From Herbaspirillum rhizosphaerae (GTDB lineage Bacteria; Pseudomonadota; Gammaproteobacteria; Burkholderiales; Burkholderiaceae_D): DNA of 64,000 bases. Within the stretch, counting starts at the first letter, position 1, and each line of letters starts with the position of its first letter. Position numbers and translations under genes: made by a program. The notes beneath the pieces were generated by a model, which worked only from the letters and a program-made list of their open reading frames with translations, was not told the origin of the DNA and did not search any database. The stretch covers positions 1-64,000 of the forward strand of contig NZ_LFLU01000017.1 of NCBI RefSeq assembly GCF_001189965.1. The letters are read 5' to 3'. Of the stretch, positions 1 through 9,028 are shown piece by piece.

Positions 1-160
1 CGTGTCTCCTTTCGATTCTTATAGTTTGAAAATGTCAGCTGGCATCATAGGTTGCTGACATAGCCCCTACAATACGGTAAAAATACCTAGAACTCCCACC
101 AGGCCTTATTATTGAGGATTCTTAGCAGTATTTTTACGATACAAGAATTAGCAACGGACA
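1..160. promoter_or_regulatory. Left-edge intergenic region with a 10-bp inverted repeat
   Basis: This AT-rich stretch lies upstream of the PAS-LuxR gene. GTAAAAATAC at 77-86 is repeated in inverted orientation as GTATTTTTAC at 128-137, with repeat centres 51 bp apart. That arrangement suits a dimeric or looping regulator, perhaps the LuxR-type protein encoded just downstream. Bases 1-10 read AGGAGACACG on the minus strand, which resembles a ribosome binding site. A divergent gene may therefore start just beyond the left edge. The repeat is seen; its function and the off-window gene are inferred. Confidence 0.4.
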
Positions 161-721
161 ATGAGCAACTCGCATCTCGTCGACTTCGAACAAGTATTCA
201 TGCATGCCCCGATCGGCATGTGCGTATCGCATAACCGCGTCATCCAGCAAAGCAACCTGGCGCTGGCGAAGATGTTCGGTTACGCGCCGGGCGAACTGTC
301 GGGGCTCTCATTCATGGTGCTGTATCCGACGCCCGACGAGTTCGAACGCACCGGCGTGCGGCTGGTGCCGATTCTCAACGAGAAGGGTTTTTACTCCGAC
401 GAGCGCATCATGAAGCGCGCCAACGAAGAAATGTTCTGGTGCCACGTCACCGGCGCGTCGCTGGTGCAGGGCGATCCGCATGCGGCCGGCATCTGGACTT
501 TTGAAGACGTCAGCGCCAAGCGTCCGCTGGCTCCCGGACTGACGCCGCGCGAACGCGAGATCGCCGCGCTGCTGGTGGAAGGCAAGACCAGCAAACTGAT
601 CGCGCGCCAGGTCGAACTCAGCCCGCGCACGGTGGAAATGCACCGCGCGCGCCTGATGCGTAAATTCGGCGCGGCGACTTCTTCCGAACTCGTGCACAAG
701 CTGCTTAGCATCACACCCTAG
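161..721 (+). CDS. PAS domain / LuxR-type helix-turn-helix regulator
   Basis: This is a 186-residue cytoplasmic transcription factor with no membrane segment. Residues about 8-118 look like one PAS sensory domain (the segment around MCVSHNRVIQQSNLALAKMF is typical). Residues about 127-183 form a LuxR/NarL-type DNA-binding domain, opening with LTPREREIAALL and containing the recognition-helix segment SPRTVEMHRARLMRKF. There is no phosphoacceptor receiver domain, so the signal is presumably a ligand or cofactor bound by PAS. The ATG has only a weak ribosome binding site (ACGGACA). An inverted repeat upstream may be its own operator. It converges on the LysR gene with a 7-bp gap. The ligand and targets are unknown. 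Confidence 0.85.
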   Translation: MSNSHLVDFEQVFMHAPIGMCVSHNRVIQQSNLALAKMFGYAPGELSGLSFMVLYPTPDEFERTGVRLVPILNEKGFYSDERIMKRANEEMFWCHVTGASLVQGDPHAAGIWTFEDVSAKRPLAPGLTPREREIAALLVEGKTSKLIARQVELSPRTVEMHRARLMRKFGAATSSELVHKLLSITP

Positions 722-728
722 GGCCAAT

Positions 729-1628
729 CTAGCCCTCACCCCATTCCGGCTCGCCGGTAAATCTCTCCGCCAGAAAATCCAGCATAGTGCGCAGCGTCGC
801 CGGCATGTGCTTGCGCGAGGCATACACGCCGTAGATGTCGAGCACGGTCGGCTCATGTTGCGGCAGCAGCGCCACCAGCTTGCCTGACGCCACATAGGGC
901 GCGGCCGCATAGGACGGCAGATGTGCAATCCCTGCGCCGGCCAATGCGGCGGACAGCAAGACCATCGCTTCGTTGGCGCTGATGTTGCCGCTGACCGCGA
1001 CCGAACTCTGCTTACCCTTGTGATCGAACTCCCACAGGCTTTTTCCGACATAGGAGTGCGTCAGGCAATTGTGCAGGGCCAGATCCGCCACCTTCTTCGG
1101 CGTGCCGTGCTCGCGCAGATAATCGGGTGAGGCGCAAATCGTCGAACGGCACACCGACAGCCTGCGCGCAATCAGGCTGGGGTCAAGCCGGGTGGTCATG
1201 CGGATCGCCAGGTCGATGCGCTCTTCCACCAGATTGACGGTGCGATCCAGCATCATCAGGTCGACCGCCACCTCCGGATAACGCTTGCAATAGGCCGTGA
1301 CGGCGCGTGCCAGTTGCGGACCGAACGAGGTGGTTGTGGTGATGCGCAGCAAGCCCCTGGGCGCCTGCTGCGGCTGGCTGACGGCGTTCTGCAGATCGCT
1401 AGCGGAAGACAGCATCTGGCGGCAGCGTTCGAGAATCTCGTTGCCGGCCGGCGTCAGGCTCAGGCGGCGCGTGGTCCGGTGCAACAAGCGCGCGCCGACC
1501 CACTCCTCCAGCTCCGCCAGATAACGCGAAATCACCGGGCGCGACATGTCCAGCTGCAAGGCCGCCGCCGACTGGCTGCCGCTGTCAACAACGCTCACAA
1601 ACACCTGCATTGCCGTCAATCTGTCCAT
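729..1628 (-). CDS. LysR-family transcriptional regulator
   Basis: The 299-residue product has the usual LysR layout. An N-terminal winged helix-turn-helix covers about residues 1-60 (MDRLTAMQVFVSVVDSGSQS, then SRYLAELEEWVGARLLHR). A periplasmic-binding-protein-like effector domain runs from about 88 to 290. Length and the absence of cysteine-rich or membrane parts are normal for the family. The ATG at 1628 is preceded on its strand by GGAGA at good spacing. It is divergent from the exported MBL-fold gene, the classic LysR regulator-target arrangement, and a LysR-box-like palindrome lies between them. The inducer cannot be read from the sequence. Confidence 0.9.
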   Translation of the reverse strand: MDRLTAMQVFVSVVDSGSQSAAALQLDMSRPVISRYLAELEEWVGARLLHRTTRRLSLTPAGNEILERCRQMLSSASDLQNAVSQPQQAPRGLLRITTTTSFGPQLARAVTAYCKRYPEVAVDLMMLDRTVNLVEERIDLAIRMTTRLDPSLIARRLSVCRSTICASPDYLREHGTPKKVADLALHNCLTHSYVGKSLWEFDHKGKQSSVAVSGNISANEAMVLLSAALAGAGIAHLPSYAAAPYVASGKLVALLPQHEPTVLDIYGVYASRKHMPATLRTMLDFLAERFTGEPEWGEG

Positions 1629-1667
1629 GTTGCGCTCTCCGTCCTTGGCTTCATATGCACGATTTCA

Positions 1668-1684
1668 GAAACAAACTATGTTTC
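1668..1684. promoter_or_regulatory. Candidate LysR box between the LysR gene and the MBL-fold gene
   Basis: GAAAC-N7-GTTTC is a perfect 5-bp-arm palindrome in the 154-bp divergent gap. LysR proteins usually bind interrupted dyads of this size near the target promoter and repress their own gene. The palindrome is seen directly; binding by the adjacent regulator is inferred. Confidence 0.4.
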
Positions 1685-1782
1685 ATTATGCTGTTTTTCC
1701 AAAACAAATAAATCATTAATCTTCATCCGTCGCACTTTTCCCTGTGCTTAAACCGTTCTTAAACCGTTTTGGAGAGATCAAC

Positions 1783-2691
1783 ATGCATTCGCGCTTCCAC
1801 ATAATTTCCCGCCCATTGCTGGCCATCGCTGCCGCCATCGGCATCCTCGCCGCCGGCGCCGCTGCAGCGGCAACAACCGCATCCGGCGACGCTCTCAAGC
1901 TGGACGTCTACAACCCCGGCGACAAAGGGCTGTTCCCGGTCAGTTCGGTGCTGGTCAGCGGCAAGCAGGATGCGATTCTGGTCGACGCGCAATTCGGCCG
2001 CGCCCAGGCAGAGCAAGTCGTGGAGAAGATCCGCGCCAGCGGCAAGAAACTGGTCGCGGTCTACATCAGCCACGGCGACCCGGATTACTACTTCGGCCTC
2101 GACACCATCAAGGCCGCCTATCCCGACGTGAAGATTCTGGCGACGCCACAGACAGTTGCCCACATCAAGGAAACCGTCGCCCACAAGCTGGCCTTCTGGG
2201 GACCGAAACTGGGCGCCGATGCGCCGAAGCAAACCATCGTGCCCGACGTCCTTGACGGCAACACGCTGACGCTGGAAGGCAAGAAGCTGCAAGTGATCGG
2301 CCTCGACGGTCCGCAACCGGAGCGCAGCTTCGTCTGGATTCCTTCGATCAGGGCGGTGGTCGGCGGCGTGGTTGTCGATGGCAACGAACACGTCTGGATG
2401 GCCGATACGCAAGGCGCAAAGTCGCACAAGGATTGGCTGAGCACATTGGCCCATATCGAAAAACTGAAACCGAAGACCGTCATCCCCGGCCACTACGCCG
2501 CCGGCGCGCCGATGAACATCGCCTCGGTGAAATACACCCGCGATTACATCAAGGCCTTCGATGCGGAAACCGCGAAGGCAGCCGACTCCACCGCGCTGAT
2601 CGCGGCGATGAAAGCCCGCTATCCAACACCAACCAATTTCTCGTCTCTGGAGTTGAGCGCCAAGGTCGCCAAGGGCGAGATGAAGTGGTAA
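1783..2691 (+). CDS. Exported MBL-fold protein with a non-canonical metal motif
   Basis: This is a 302-residue protein with an N-terminal signal peptide: a hydrophobic run ending in Ala-rich AAAAATTAS near residue 28. It should therefore be periplasmic. The fold is recognisable from ILVDAQFG, the His/Asp loop and VIPGHYAAG. The family motif HxHxDH is replaced by HGDPDY in SHGDPDYYFG, so the second and last metal-binding histidines are Asp and Tyr. The chosen ATG follows GGAGAG at ideal spacing; an in-frame GTG 39 bases earlier has no such site. The divergent LysR gene probably controls it. The substrate is unknown, and the altered motif makes standard dinuclear zinc hydrolysis doubtful. Confidence 0.85.
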   Translation: MHSRFHIISRPLLAIAAAIGILAAGAAAAATTASGDALKLDVYNPGDKGLFPVSSVLVSGKQDAILVDAQFGRAQAEQVVEKIRASGKKLVAVYISHGDPDYYFGLDTIKAAYPDVKILATPQTVAHIKETVAHKLAFWGPKLGADAPKQTIVPDVLDGNTLTLEGKKLQVIGLDGPQPERSFVWIPSIRAVVGGVVVDGNEHVWMADTQGAKSHKDWLSTLAHIEKLKPKTVIPGHYAAGAPMNIASVKYTRDYIKAFDAETAKAADSTALIAAMKARYPTPTNFSSLELSAKVAKGEMKW

Positions 2692-2795
2692 GCCGGGTCA
2701 ACACACATTGATCAACGAGGTCCTGTCTTGAATAGCCGGCGCACATGCGCCGGCGTTTCACGTTAGGCTACCGATCTCTCTTCAAGGAACGCATC

Positions 2796-3452
2796 ATGAG
2801 CACTCACAACGCGAGCGGCGCTACTGCGCTGCACTACATCTACGACCCGCTATGCGGCTGGTGCTACGGCGCCGCGCCGCTGGCCGCAGTTGCACGCGAA
2901 GTCATGCCGGTGATCGGCCATGGGGGCGGCATGATGATGGGCGCCAACCGCCAGCAGGTCAGCCCGACTCTGCGCAATTACGTCATGCCCTACGATCATC
3001 GGATCGCAGAATTGACCGGCCAGCCATTCGGCGACGACTACTTCAACGGCTTGCTGTTGGACGACACCGCTGTCTTCGACTCAGCGCCGCCGATCAGGGC
3101 GATTCTGGCGGCGGAAGAAATTGCGGAGCGTGGCCTCGACATGCTGTCGCGTTTGCAAGTTGCGCATTACGTCGAAGGCAAGCGTGTTGCCGATACAGAT
3201 GTGCTGCAAACCTTGGCGATAGAACTGGGATTGGATGCCGATGAATTCGCACAAGCATACGAGCGCATCGGCGAAGAAGAATTGCAGCAACACATCGCCG
3301 CCAGCCGCCGCTTGCTGGCGCAGGTCGGCGGTCACGGCTTTCCGACTTTTGTGCTGGAGCAGGACGGCCGCTTCGAAATGCTCGACGCCGGCCGCTGGCT
3401 CGGTGAACCCGACGCGTGGCGCGAGCATCTTGCCGCGTACACGCGTCGCTGA
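2796..3452 (+). CDS. DsbA-family thioredoxin-fold protein (COG3531-like)
   Basis: The 218-residue product resembles the cytoplasmic DsbA/FrnE branch. Near the N-terminus it has YDPLCGWCYG with an intact CxxC redox pair (CGWC). The fold-typical cis-proline segment GFPTFVLEQ is near residue 190, and a helical insertion lies between them. No signal peptide is visible, so it probably acts in the cytoplasm as an oxidoreductase or isomerase of unknown substrate. The ATG at 2796 follows AAGGA; an upstream in-frame start would add 17 residues with no homology-like character. It lies 104 bp after the MBL gene on the same strand and converges with the HAD gene. Confidence 0.85.
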   Translation: MSTHNASGATALHYIYDPLCGWCYGAAPLAAVAREVMPVIGHGGGMMMGANRQQVSPTLRNYVMPYDHRIAELTGQPFGDDYFNGLLLDDTAVFDSAPPIRAILAAEEIAERGLDMLSRLQVAHYVEGKRVADTDVLQTLAIELGLDADEFAQAYERIGEEELQQHIAASRRLLAQVGGHGFPTFVLEQDGRFEMLDAGRWLGEPDAWREHLAAYTRR

Positions 3453-3458
3453 TCCCGC

Positions 3459-4115
3459 TTAGACAGGCAAGCCGAGTTCTCGCAACTGCTTCACCGTCTC
3501 GGCGCAATCGACATGATGAATCGCATGCCAGCCGAGACGGCGCGCCGCTTCGACGTTCTTGGCGGAGTCGTCGAGGAAGACCAGTTCCGACGGCTTCAGA
3601 TTGGGCAGATGCTTGCCGTAACGCGTCAGCGCGATCTGATAAATCACGTCGTCCGGCTTGATGCATTGCTCGGTGCCCGACACCACGATGTCGCGGAAGA
3701 TCTGCAGGAAATCGTAGTTCGCCAGCGCATATGGAAAAGTCTCCGACGACCAGTTGGTGAGGCCGAACAGCGGCACTTCCTTGTCGTGCAAGGTGCGCAA
3801 CAATTCCACGCCGTCATGCAACGGGCCGCGCAGCATTTCGGTCCAGCGATCGTAGAAGGCGCGGATCATCGGCTCATGCTGCGGATGTTCGGCCACCAGC
3901 AGTTCGGTGCCGTCCTTCAGCGTGCGGCCGCCGTCCTGGCGGATGTTCCAGTCGGGGGAGCAAACATTGCTCAGGAAGTGTTCGCGCTCGGCGGCGTCGG
4001 GAATCAGTTGTTGATACAGGTGCAGCGGATTCCAGTCGAACAGCACGCCGCCGAAATCGAACACCACGGCGCGAATGCCGGCCGAGCTTGCATAGTCAGG
4101 GTTAAATTTTTGCAT
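3459..4115 (-). CDS. HAD-superfamily (IA) hydrolase
   Basis: The 218-residue protein carries all four HAD motifs: DFGGVLFDWNP (motif I, although the second Asp position is unusual for a phosphatase), GLTNWS (motif II), the lysine in IKPDDVIYQ (motif III) and FLDDSAKN (motif IV). The helical cap between motifs I and II is typical of subfamily IA. It most resembles haloacid-dehalogenase-like or sugar-phosphatase-like members, but the substrate cannot be assigned. It lies 41 bp downstream of the MocR gene on the same strand, so co-transcription is possible. Its end faces the DsbA-like gene with a 6-bp gap. Confidence 0.85.
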   Translation of the reverse strand: MQKFNPDYASSAGIRAVVFDFGGVLFDWNPLHLYQQLIPDAAEREHFLSNVCSPDWNIRQDGGRTLKDGTELLVAEHPQHEPMIRAFYDRWTEMLRGPLHDGVELLRTLHDKEVPLFGLTNWSSETFPYALANYDFLQIFRDIVVSGTEQCIKPDDVIYQIALTRYGKHLPNLKPSELVFLDDSAKNVEAARRLGWHAIHHVDCAETVKQLRELGLPV

Positions 4116-4156
4116 CAGGCTTCATCAGATGAGTGGTGGAGGGAATGAGCTAGACA

Positions 4157-5593
4157 TCACAGGGTGCGGAAAAATTCATACAGCTCGGGCGCATCCGCAT
4201 ACGCCACATTGAAACGGAACCACGGCTCGTCCGGCGGCGTGAGATGGAAGAATTCTCCCGGAGCCAGCCAAATTCCCTTCTGCCGCGCACGGTCGGCGAT
4301 CTCGCGCGCGCTCAGCTCGCAACCGTCCAGCTTGGCCCAGGAGAACATGCCGCCGCGCGGCGTGGTGAACGGCGTCAGGCCGGTTTCGCTGAGCTTGCTG
4401 TTGACGCGCGATTGCGCATTGAGCAGGGATGCGGCCAGGTTTTCGACGTGGCGGCGATGATGGCCTTCGGTCAGCACGCTGTGCACCAGGCGCTCGTTGA
4501 TTTCGGAATTGGTCAGGCTCAGCACCATCTTGGTATGCACCAGCTGGCGCGCCAGATCGCGCTGGCAGGCGATGAAGCCGAGGCGCAGCGACGGCGCGAT
4601 GGTCTTGGAATAACTGCCGACGTAGATCACGCGCTGCAAGCCGTCCAGCGCCGCCAGCATGGGATCGGTCGGCTGGCCCAGCTCGCGGAAGATGTCGTCC
4701 TCCACCACCCAGAATCCGTGCCGCTCGGCCGCCTGCAACACGCGCATCGCGCACGCCGGCGTGTACGAAGTGCCGGTCGGGTTGTGCAGCACGCTGGTGG
4801 TGAAAAACAGTTTCGGCTTGTGCGTGCGCGCCAGCGTCTCCAGCATCTCGGTATCGACGCCGGTGGGCGTGCGCGGAATGCCGATGACGTTGAGGTCGGC
4901 CATCTTCAGCATGGCGATCAGATTGCAATAGCCGGGATCGTCGACCAGCACGGTGTCGCCGCGCTTGACCATGGTGCGGATGATCAAATCCAGCCCCTGC
5001 GTCGCGCCGTGCGAGGTCAGCACCTGATCGAGCGACACTTCCAGCGACCAGTTCGCCAGGAACTGGCAGATGATCTGGCGCAGCGGCGCGTAGCCGTAGG
5101 GGTGGCCGTAGCCGACCTGCTGCGCGCCGGGCGAACGGATGATGCGGCGCTCAGCCTGATGCAGGCCTTCGTCGTCCAGCCATTTGCCCGGCAGCCAGCC
5201 GCAGCCGGCCTTGATCGGCACGCGCTCGTCGGCAAACATTTCCGACAGCAGCCAGGCCGAATCGATGACCGGCTCGGGCGGCGTGAACGCCAGGCTGGGC
5301 GGAATATTGGTCCCTTTGGGGGCGATGAAGAAACCCGCTCCGCGCCGCGCCACCAGCAGGCCGCGCGCCACCAGTTGCTCGTAAGCCTCGACCACGGTGG
5401 AAGCGCCGATGCCGTGCGATTCGGCAAACTGGCGCACCGAAGGCAGCCGTTCACCCGAGCGCAGAGCGCCCTGTGCTATCGATTGCGCCAGTCCGCTCAC
5501 CACTTGCTCGACCAGGCGCGTGGCGCCGCTCCGCTCCAAAGTCAGGAAAACCGCCTCGGGCTGCGTCTTTACTGCTTTTGCCGCATTCGTCAT
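4157..5593 (-). CDS. MocR/PdxR-type regulator (GntR winged helix fused to an aminotransferase-like domain)
   Basis: The 478-residue protein joins a GntR-type winged helix (about residues 20-90, containing ERLPSVRQFAESHGIGASTV) to a fold-type-I aminotransferase-like domain (about 115-478). The PLP-binding lysine lies in SYSKTIAPSLRLGF. Members of this family sense PLP or amino-acid adducts and usually regulate neighbouring amino-acid genes. It is divergent from the omega-amino-acid aminotransferase and semialdehyde dehydrogenase genes, which are the likely targets. Spaced direct repeats in the gap fit the family's known operator style. The start ATG has a GGGGATGGA ribosome binding site. The effector is inferred to be an omega-amino acid or its PLP aldimine. 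Confidence 0.9.
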   Translation of the reverse strand: MTNAAKAVKTQPEAVFLTLERSGATRLVEQVVSGLAQSIAQGALRSGERLPSVRQFAESHGIGASTVVEAYEQLVARGLLVARRGAGFFIAPKGTNIPPSLAFTPPEPVIDSAWLLSEMFADERVPIKAGCGWLPGKWLDDEGLHQAERRIIRSPGAQQVGYGHPYGYAPLRQIICQFLANWSLEVSLDQVLTSHGATQGLDLIIRTMVKRGDTVLVDDPGYCNLIAMLKMADLNVIGIPRTPTGVDTEMLETLARTHKPKLFFTTSVLHNPTGTSYTPACAMRVLQAAERHGFWVVEDDIFRELGQPTDPMLAALDGLQRVIYVGSYSKTIAPSLRLGFIACQRDLARQLVHTKMVLSLTNSEINERLVHSVLTEGHHRRHVENLAASLLNAQSRVNSKLSETGLTPFTTPRGGMFSWAKLDGCELSAREIADRARQKGIWLAPGEFFHLTPPDEPWFRFNVAYADAPELYEFFRTL

Positions 5594-5662
5594 TCCATCC
5601 CCGCCACATTAGTCACGTCAGTCACATCGGGCTGCCGGGCTTGTCTCGCCGGCAACTGTTAT

Positions 5663-5729
5663 CAATACAGATTGTTGAATTAAACAATACAGTTTTTCAG
5701 TTAATTCCAAAGTGTATCTAACAATACCG
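5663..5729. promoter_or_regulatory. Direct repeats, candidate MocR operator
   Basis: CAATACAG occurs at 5663-5670 and 5685-5692, exactly 22 bp apart, and CAATACCG follows at 5722-5729. ATTGTT and AACAAT also form a dyad at 5671-5688. MocR-type proteins typically bind direct repeats separated by about two helical turns between divergent promoters. The repeats are seen; binding by the adjacent regulator is inferred from family knowledge. Confidence 0.5.
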
Positions 5730-5831
5730 GCGGCGTCTCGCAATAATCGTCTCATTGATCATTGCATCGATCCTTCATCCATTCCTGTTTCGTCAACTCT
5801 TGTTTCGTCAACCCGCCAAGGTGCGCCTGAA

Positions 5832-7154
5832 ATGAACAAACCACTGTCCTCTTCCGACCTCTCCGCTTACTGGATGCCCTATACCGCCAACCGCAACTTC
5901 AAGGCCAGCCCGCGCATGCTGGTCTCGGCCGAAGGCATGTACTACCGCGACGACGCCGGCAACGCCATCCTCGACGGCACCGCCGGCCTGTGGTGCGTAC
6001 CGCTGGGTCATGCCCAACCGAAGATCGTCTCCGCCGTGCAAAAGGCCGTGGCGACGCTGGACTATGCGCCGTCCTTCCAGCTCGGCCATCCGATGGCATT
6101 CGAACTGGCCGAACGCCTGAAGCAATACACCGGCAACCGTTTTTCGCAAGTGTTCTACACCGGTTCCGGTTCGGAAGCGGTCGACACCGCCCTGAAAATT
6201 GCCCTGGCGTATCACCGCACCCGCGGCGACGCCACCCGCACCCGCCTGATCGGCCGTGAGCGCGGCTATCACGGCGTCGGTTTCGGCGGCATGTCGGTCG
6301 GCGGCATCGGCACCAATCGCAAAACCTTCAATTCGGCGCTGCTGCAAGGCGTGGATCACCTGCCGCACACGCACAACCTCGAAAAGAACGCCTTCACCAA
6401 GGGCGAGCCGGAATACGGCACGCACCTGGCCGATGAACTGGAACGCCTGGTCACGCTGCACGACGCTTCCAACATCGCCGCCGTCATCGTCGAGCCGGTG
6501 GCCGGCTCCACCGGCGTGCTGATTCCGCCCAAGGGTTACCTCAAGCGCCTGCGCGAGCTGTGCACCAAGCACGGCATCCTGCTGATTTTCGATGAAGTCA
6601 TCACCGGCTTCGGCCGCCTGGGCACACCATTCGCGTCCGACTACTTCGACGTCGAGCCGGATCTGTTCACCACCGCCAAGGGCCTCACCAACGGCGTGGT
6701 GCCGATGGGCGCCGTGTTCGTCAAACCGCATATCCACGACGCCTTCATGCAGGGTCCGGACGGCATCGAACTGCTGCACGGCTACACCTACTCCGGCCAT
6801 CCGCTGGCCTGCGCCGCCGGCCTGGCCTCGCTCGACATCTTCGAACAGGACGGCATCCTGGAACACGCCAACGGCGTCGCCGACTACTTCCAGGAAGCGG
6901 CGCATTCGCTGCGCGGCCTGCCGAACGTGATCGACATCCGCACCATCGGCATGATCGCCGGCATCGAGTTGTCGTCGATTCCGGGCAAGCCGGGCGCACG
7001 CGCCTACGACGCCTTCCGCCGTGCTTTCAACGACGGCATCCTGATCCGTGTGACCGGCGACATCATCGCCTTGTCGCCGCCGCTGATCATCGAGAAGAAA
7101 CACATCGACGAACTGTTCGGCAAGCTCGCTGCGATTTTGAAAACCCTGGATTAA
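5832..7154 (+). CDS. Omega-amino acid:pyruvate (beta-alanine type) aminotransferase
   Basis: This 440-residue class-III aminotransferase uses PLP to move the amino group of an omega-amino acid such as beta-alanine to pyruvate. Visible hallmarks are GSEAVDTALKIA (cofactor phosphate loop), the Asp in IFDEVITGFGRLG, and the PLP lysine in TTAKGLTNG. The ATG at 5832 starts the conserved part (MNKPLSSSDLSAYWMPY). An in-frame start 120 bases earlier would place the operator region inside the gene. The semialdehyde dehydrogenase gene follows after 21 bp, giving a two-step route from beta-alanine through malonate semialdehyde to acetyl-CoA. The MocR gene upstream is the likely regulator. Confidence 0.9.
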   Translation: MNKPLSSSDLSAYWMPYTANRNFKASPRMLVSAEGMYYRDDAGNAILDGTAGLWCVPLGHAQPKIVSAVQKAVATLDYAPSFQLGHPMAFELAERLKQYTGNRFSQVFYTGSGSEAVDTALKIALAYHRTRGDATRTRLIGRERGYHGVGFGGMSVGGIGTNRKTFNSALLQGVDHLPHTHNLEKNAFTKGEPEYGTHLADELERLVTLHDASNIAAVIVEPVAGSTGVLIPPKGYLKRLRELCTKHGILLIFDEVITGFGRLGTPFASDYFDVEPDLFTTAKGLTNGVVPMGAVFVKPHIHDAFMQGPDGIELLHGYTYSGHPLACAAGLASLDIFEQDGILEHANGVADYFQEAAHSLRGLPNVIDIRTIGMIAGIELSSIPGKPGARAYDAFRRAFNDGILIRVTGDIIALSPPLIIEKKHIDELFGKLAAILKTLD

Positions 7155-7175
7155 TCTGAAAAGCATCTGCACAAC

Positions 7176-8669
7176 ATGGAAAAAATTACTCACTTCATCG
7201 GCGGACGCCGCGTCGACACCAACAGCGACCGCTACGCCGATGTCTTTAATCCTGCCTTGGGCGTTGCCGTAGCGCGCGTGGCGCTGGGCACGGCGGAAGA
7301 AGTCGATACCGCCGTCGCCAGCGCCGTCGCCGCTTTCCCGGCGTGGTCCAACACGCCGCCGCTGACGCGCGCACGCGTGCTGTTCAAGTTCCTGAACCTG
7401 ATCCAGCAACACGCCGACGACTTCGCCGCCATCCTCACCCGCGAACACGGCAAGACCTTCTCCGATGCGCAAGGCGAAGTGGCGCGCGGCATTGAAGTGG
7501 TCGAGTACGCGGTCGGTATTCCGCAAATGCTCAAGGGCGAATACACCGATCAGATCGCACGCGGCATCGACGCCTGGTCGATGCGCCAGCCGCTGGGCGT
7601 GGTAGCCGGTATCACGCCGTTCAACTTCCCGGCGATGGTGCCGATGTGGATGTTCCCGATTGCGCTGGCCTGCGGCAACTGCTTCATCCTCAAGCCGTCC
7701 GAACGCGATCCGTCGGCCTCGCTGCTGATCGCCGAGCTGTTGCAGCAAGCCGGTTTGCCGGACGGCGTGTTCAGCGTGATCCAGGGCGACAAGGTCACCG
7801 TCGATGCGCTGCTCGATCACCCGAAAGTCAAAGCCATCAGCTTCGTCGGCTCGACGCCGATTGCCGAATACATCTATGCGCGCGGCAGCGCCAAGGGCAA
7901 GCGCGTGCAGGCATTGGGCGGCGCCAAGAATCACATGGTCGTCATGCCCGACGCCGACATGCAAGTCGCGGTCGATGCACTGATCGGCGCCGCCTACGGT
8001 TCCGCCGGCGAACGCTGCATGGCGATCTCGGTAGCGGTTGCAGTCGGCGATGCGGGCGACAAGCTGGTCGCCGCTTTGGCCGAACGCACGCGTAACCTGA
8101 AGATCAACGACGGCATGGAAAAAGATGCCGAAATGGGTCCGGTCGTTACCGCCGCAGCGAAAGCACGCATCGAAGGTCTGATCGGCAAGGGCGTCGAAGA
8201 AGGCGCGAAGCTGGTGGTCGACGGCCGCGGCTACAAAGTGCCGGGTCGTGAAAACGGCTTCTTCGTCGGCGGCACCTTGTTCGATCACGTCACGCCCGAG
8301 ATGACCATCTACAAGGAAGAAATTTTCGGACCGGTGCTGTGCGTGTTGCGCGCACCCGATGTCGCCACCGCAGTCGAACTGATCAACAACCACGAATACG
8401 GCAACGGCGTCGCCATCTTCACGCGCGACGGCGGCGCAGCGCGCGAGTTCGTACGTCAGATCGAAGTCGGCATGGTTGGCGTCAACGTGCCGCTGCCGGT
8501 GCCAATGGCGTTCAGCAGCTTCGGCGGATGGAAGCGCAGCCTGTTCGGCGACCATCATGTCTACGGTCCGGAAGGCGTGCGTTTTTACACCCGCGCCAAG
8601 GCCGTGATGCAACGTTGGCCGAACACCGCCAGCGCCGGCGCCGAGTTCGCCTTCCCGCAGATGAAGTAA
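7176..8669 (+). CDS. mmsA: CoA-acylating (methyl)malonate-semialdehyde dehydrogenase
   Basis: The 497-residue NAD-dependent aldehyde dehydrogenase should convert malonate or methylmalonate semialdehyde plus CoA to acetyl- or propionyl-CoA with loss of CO2. It has [14 protein letters not shown] near residue 150, the NAD-loop sequence [25 protein letters not shown], and the catalytic cysteine in [10 protein letters not shown] near residue 286. Length matches MmsA (about 500). It follows the aminotransferase gene by 21 bp and is probably in the same transcript. The pairing favours beta-alanine degradation over valine degradation, since no valine-pathway partner genes are nearby. A hairpin terminator follows. 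Confidence 0.92.
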   Translation: MEKITHFIGGRRVDTNSDRYADVFNPALGVAVARVALGTAEEVDTAVASAVAAFPAWSNTPPLTRARVLFKFLNLIQQHADDFAAILTREHGKTFSDAQGEVARGIEVVEYAVGIPQMLKGEYTDQIARGIDAWSMRQPLGVVAGITPFNFPAMVPMWMFPIALACGNCFILKPSERDPSASLLIAELLQQAGLPDGVFSVIQGDKVTVDALLDHPKVKAISFVGSTPIAEYIYARGSAKGKRVQALGGAKNHMVVMPDADMQVAVDALIGAAYGSAGERCMAISVAVAVGDAGDKLVAALAERTRNLKINDGMEKDAEMGPVVTAAAKARIEGLIGKGVEEGAKLVVDGRGYKVPGRENGFFVGGTLFDHVTPEMTIYKEEIFGPVLCVLRAPDVATAVELINNHEYGNGVAIFTRDGGAAREFVRQIEVGMVGVNVPLPVPMAFSSFGGWKRSLFGDHHVYGPEGVRFYTRAKAVMQRWPNTASAGAEFAFPQMK

Positions 8670-8723
8670 GTCTGCGGTGCATCTGAAAGTGCGATGAAAA
8701 CAGCGCAGAAATGAGAAAGAAAA

Positions 8724-8756
8724 ACGGCATGAGCGAACCTCATGCCGTCGCTGTTT
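8724..8756 (+). terminator. Intrinsic terminator-like hairpin after mmsA
   Basis: ACGGCATGAG (8724-8733), a 5-base loop and CTCATGCCGT (8739-8748) form a perfect 10-bp stem. A short interrupted T tract follows (8752-8756), and an A-rich tract lies upstream, so it could work weakly in both directions. Confidence 0.6.
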
Positions 8757-9028
8757 TCAGCGCCGGATTCTGCGACGTGAAGTATTGGTGCAGCAGAGGA
8801 AATTGATGGTGCAAAGTGATGTTGAAAACGCACCGACATTGACGGAATTGGAGAATTAAATTCATCAAAAGAAAAAGCAGCGCAGGACGTAATTCACGTA
8901 GCATGCAGTAACGCGAAAAAACCAAAAAGCAGGCATGTAAAAACACATGACCATGCCGACATTCGCGGCAGTAAAAAATAAAAGCAGCAGACAAAAACAA
9001 ACAGAGACATTAAACCAGGAGGAGCAAC

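Noticed and set aside
8740-9000. Minus-strand ORF with hydrophobic stretches in the leader gap
   Set aside because: AT-rich frame with no ribosome site, and it overlaps the terminator stem.
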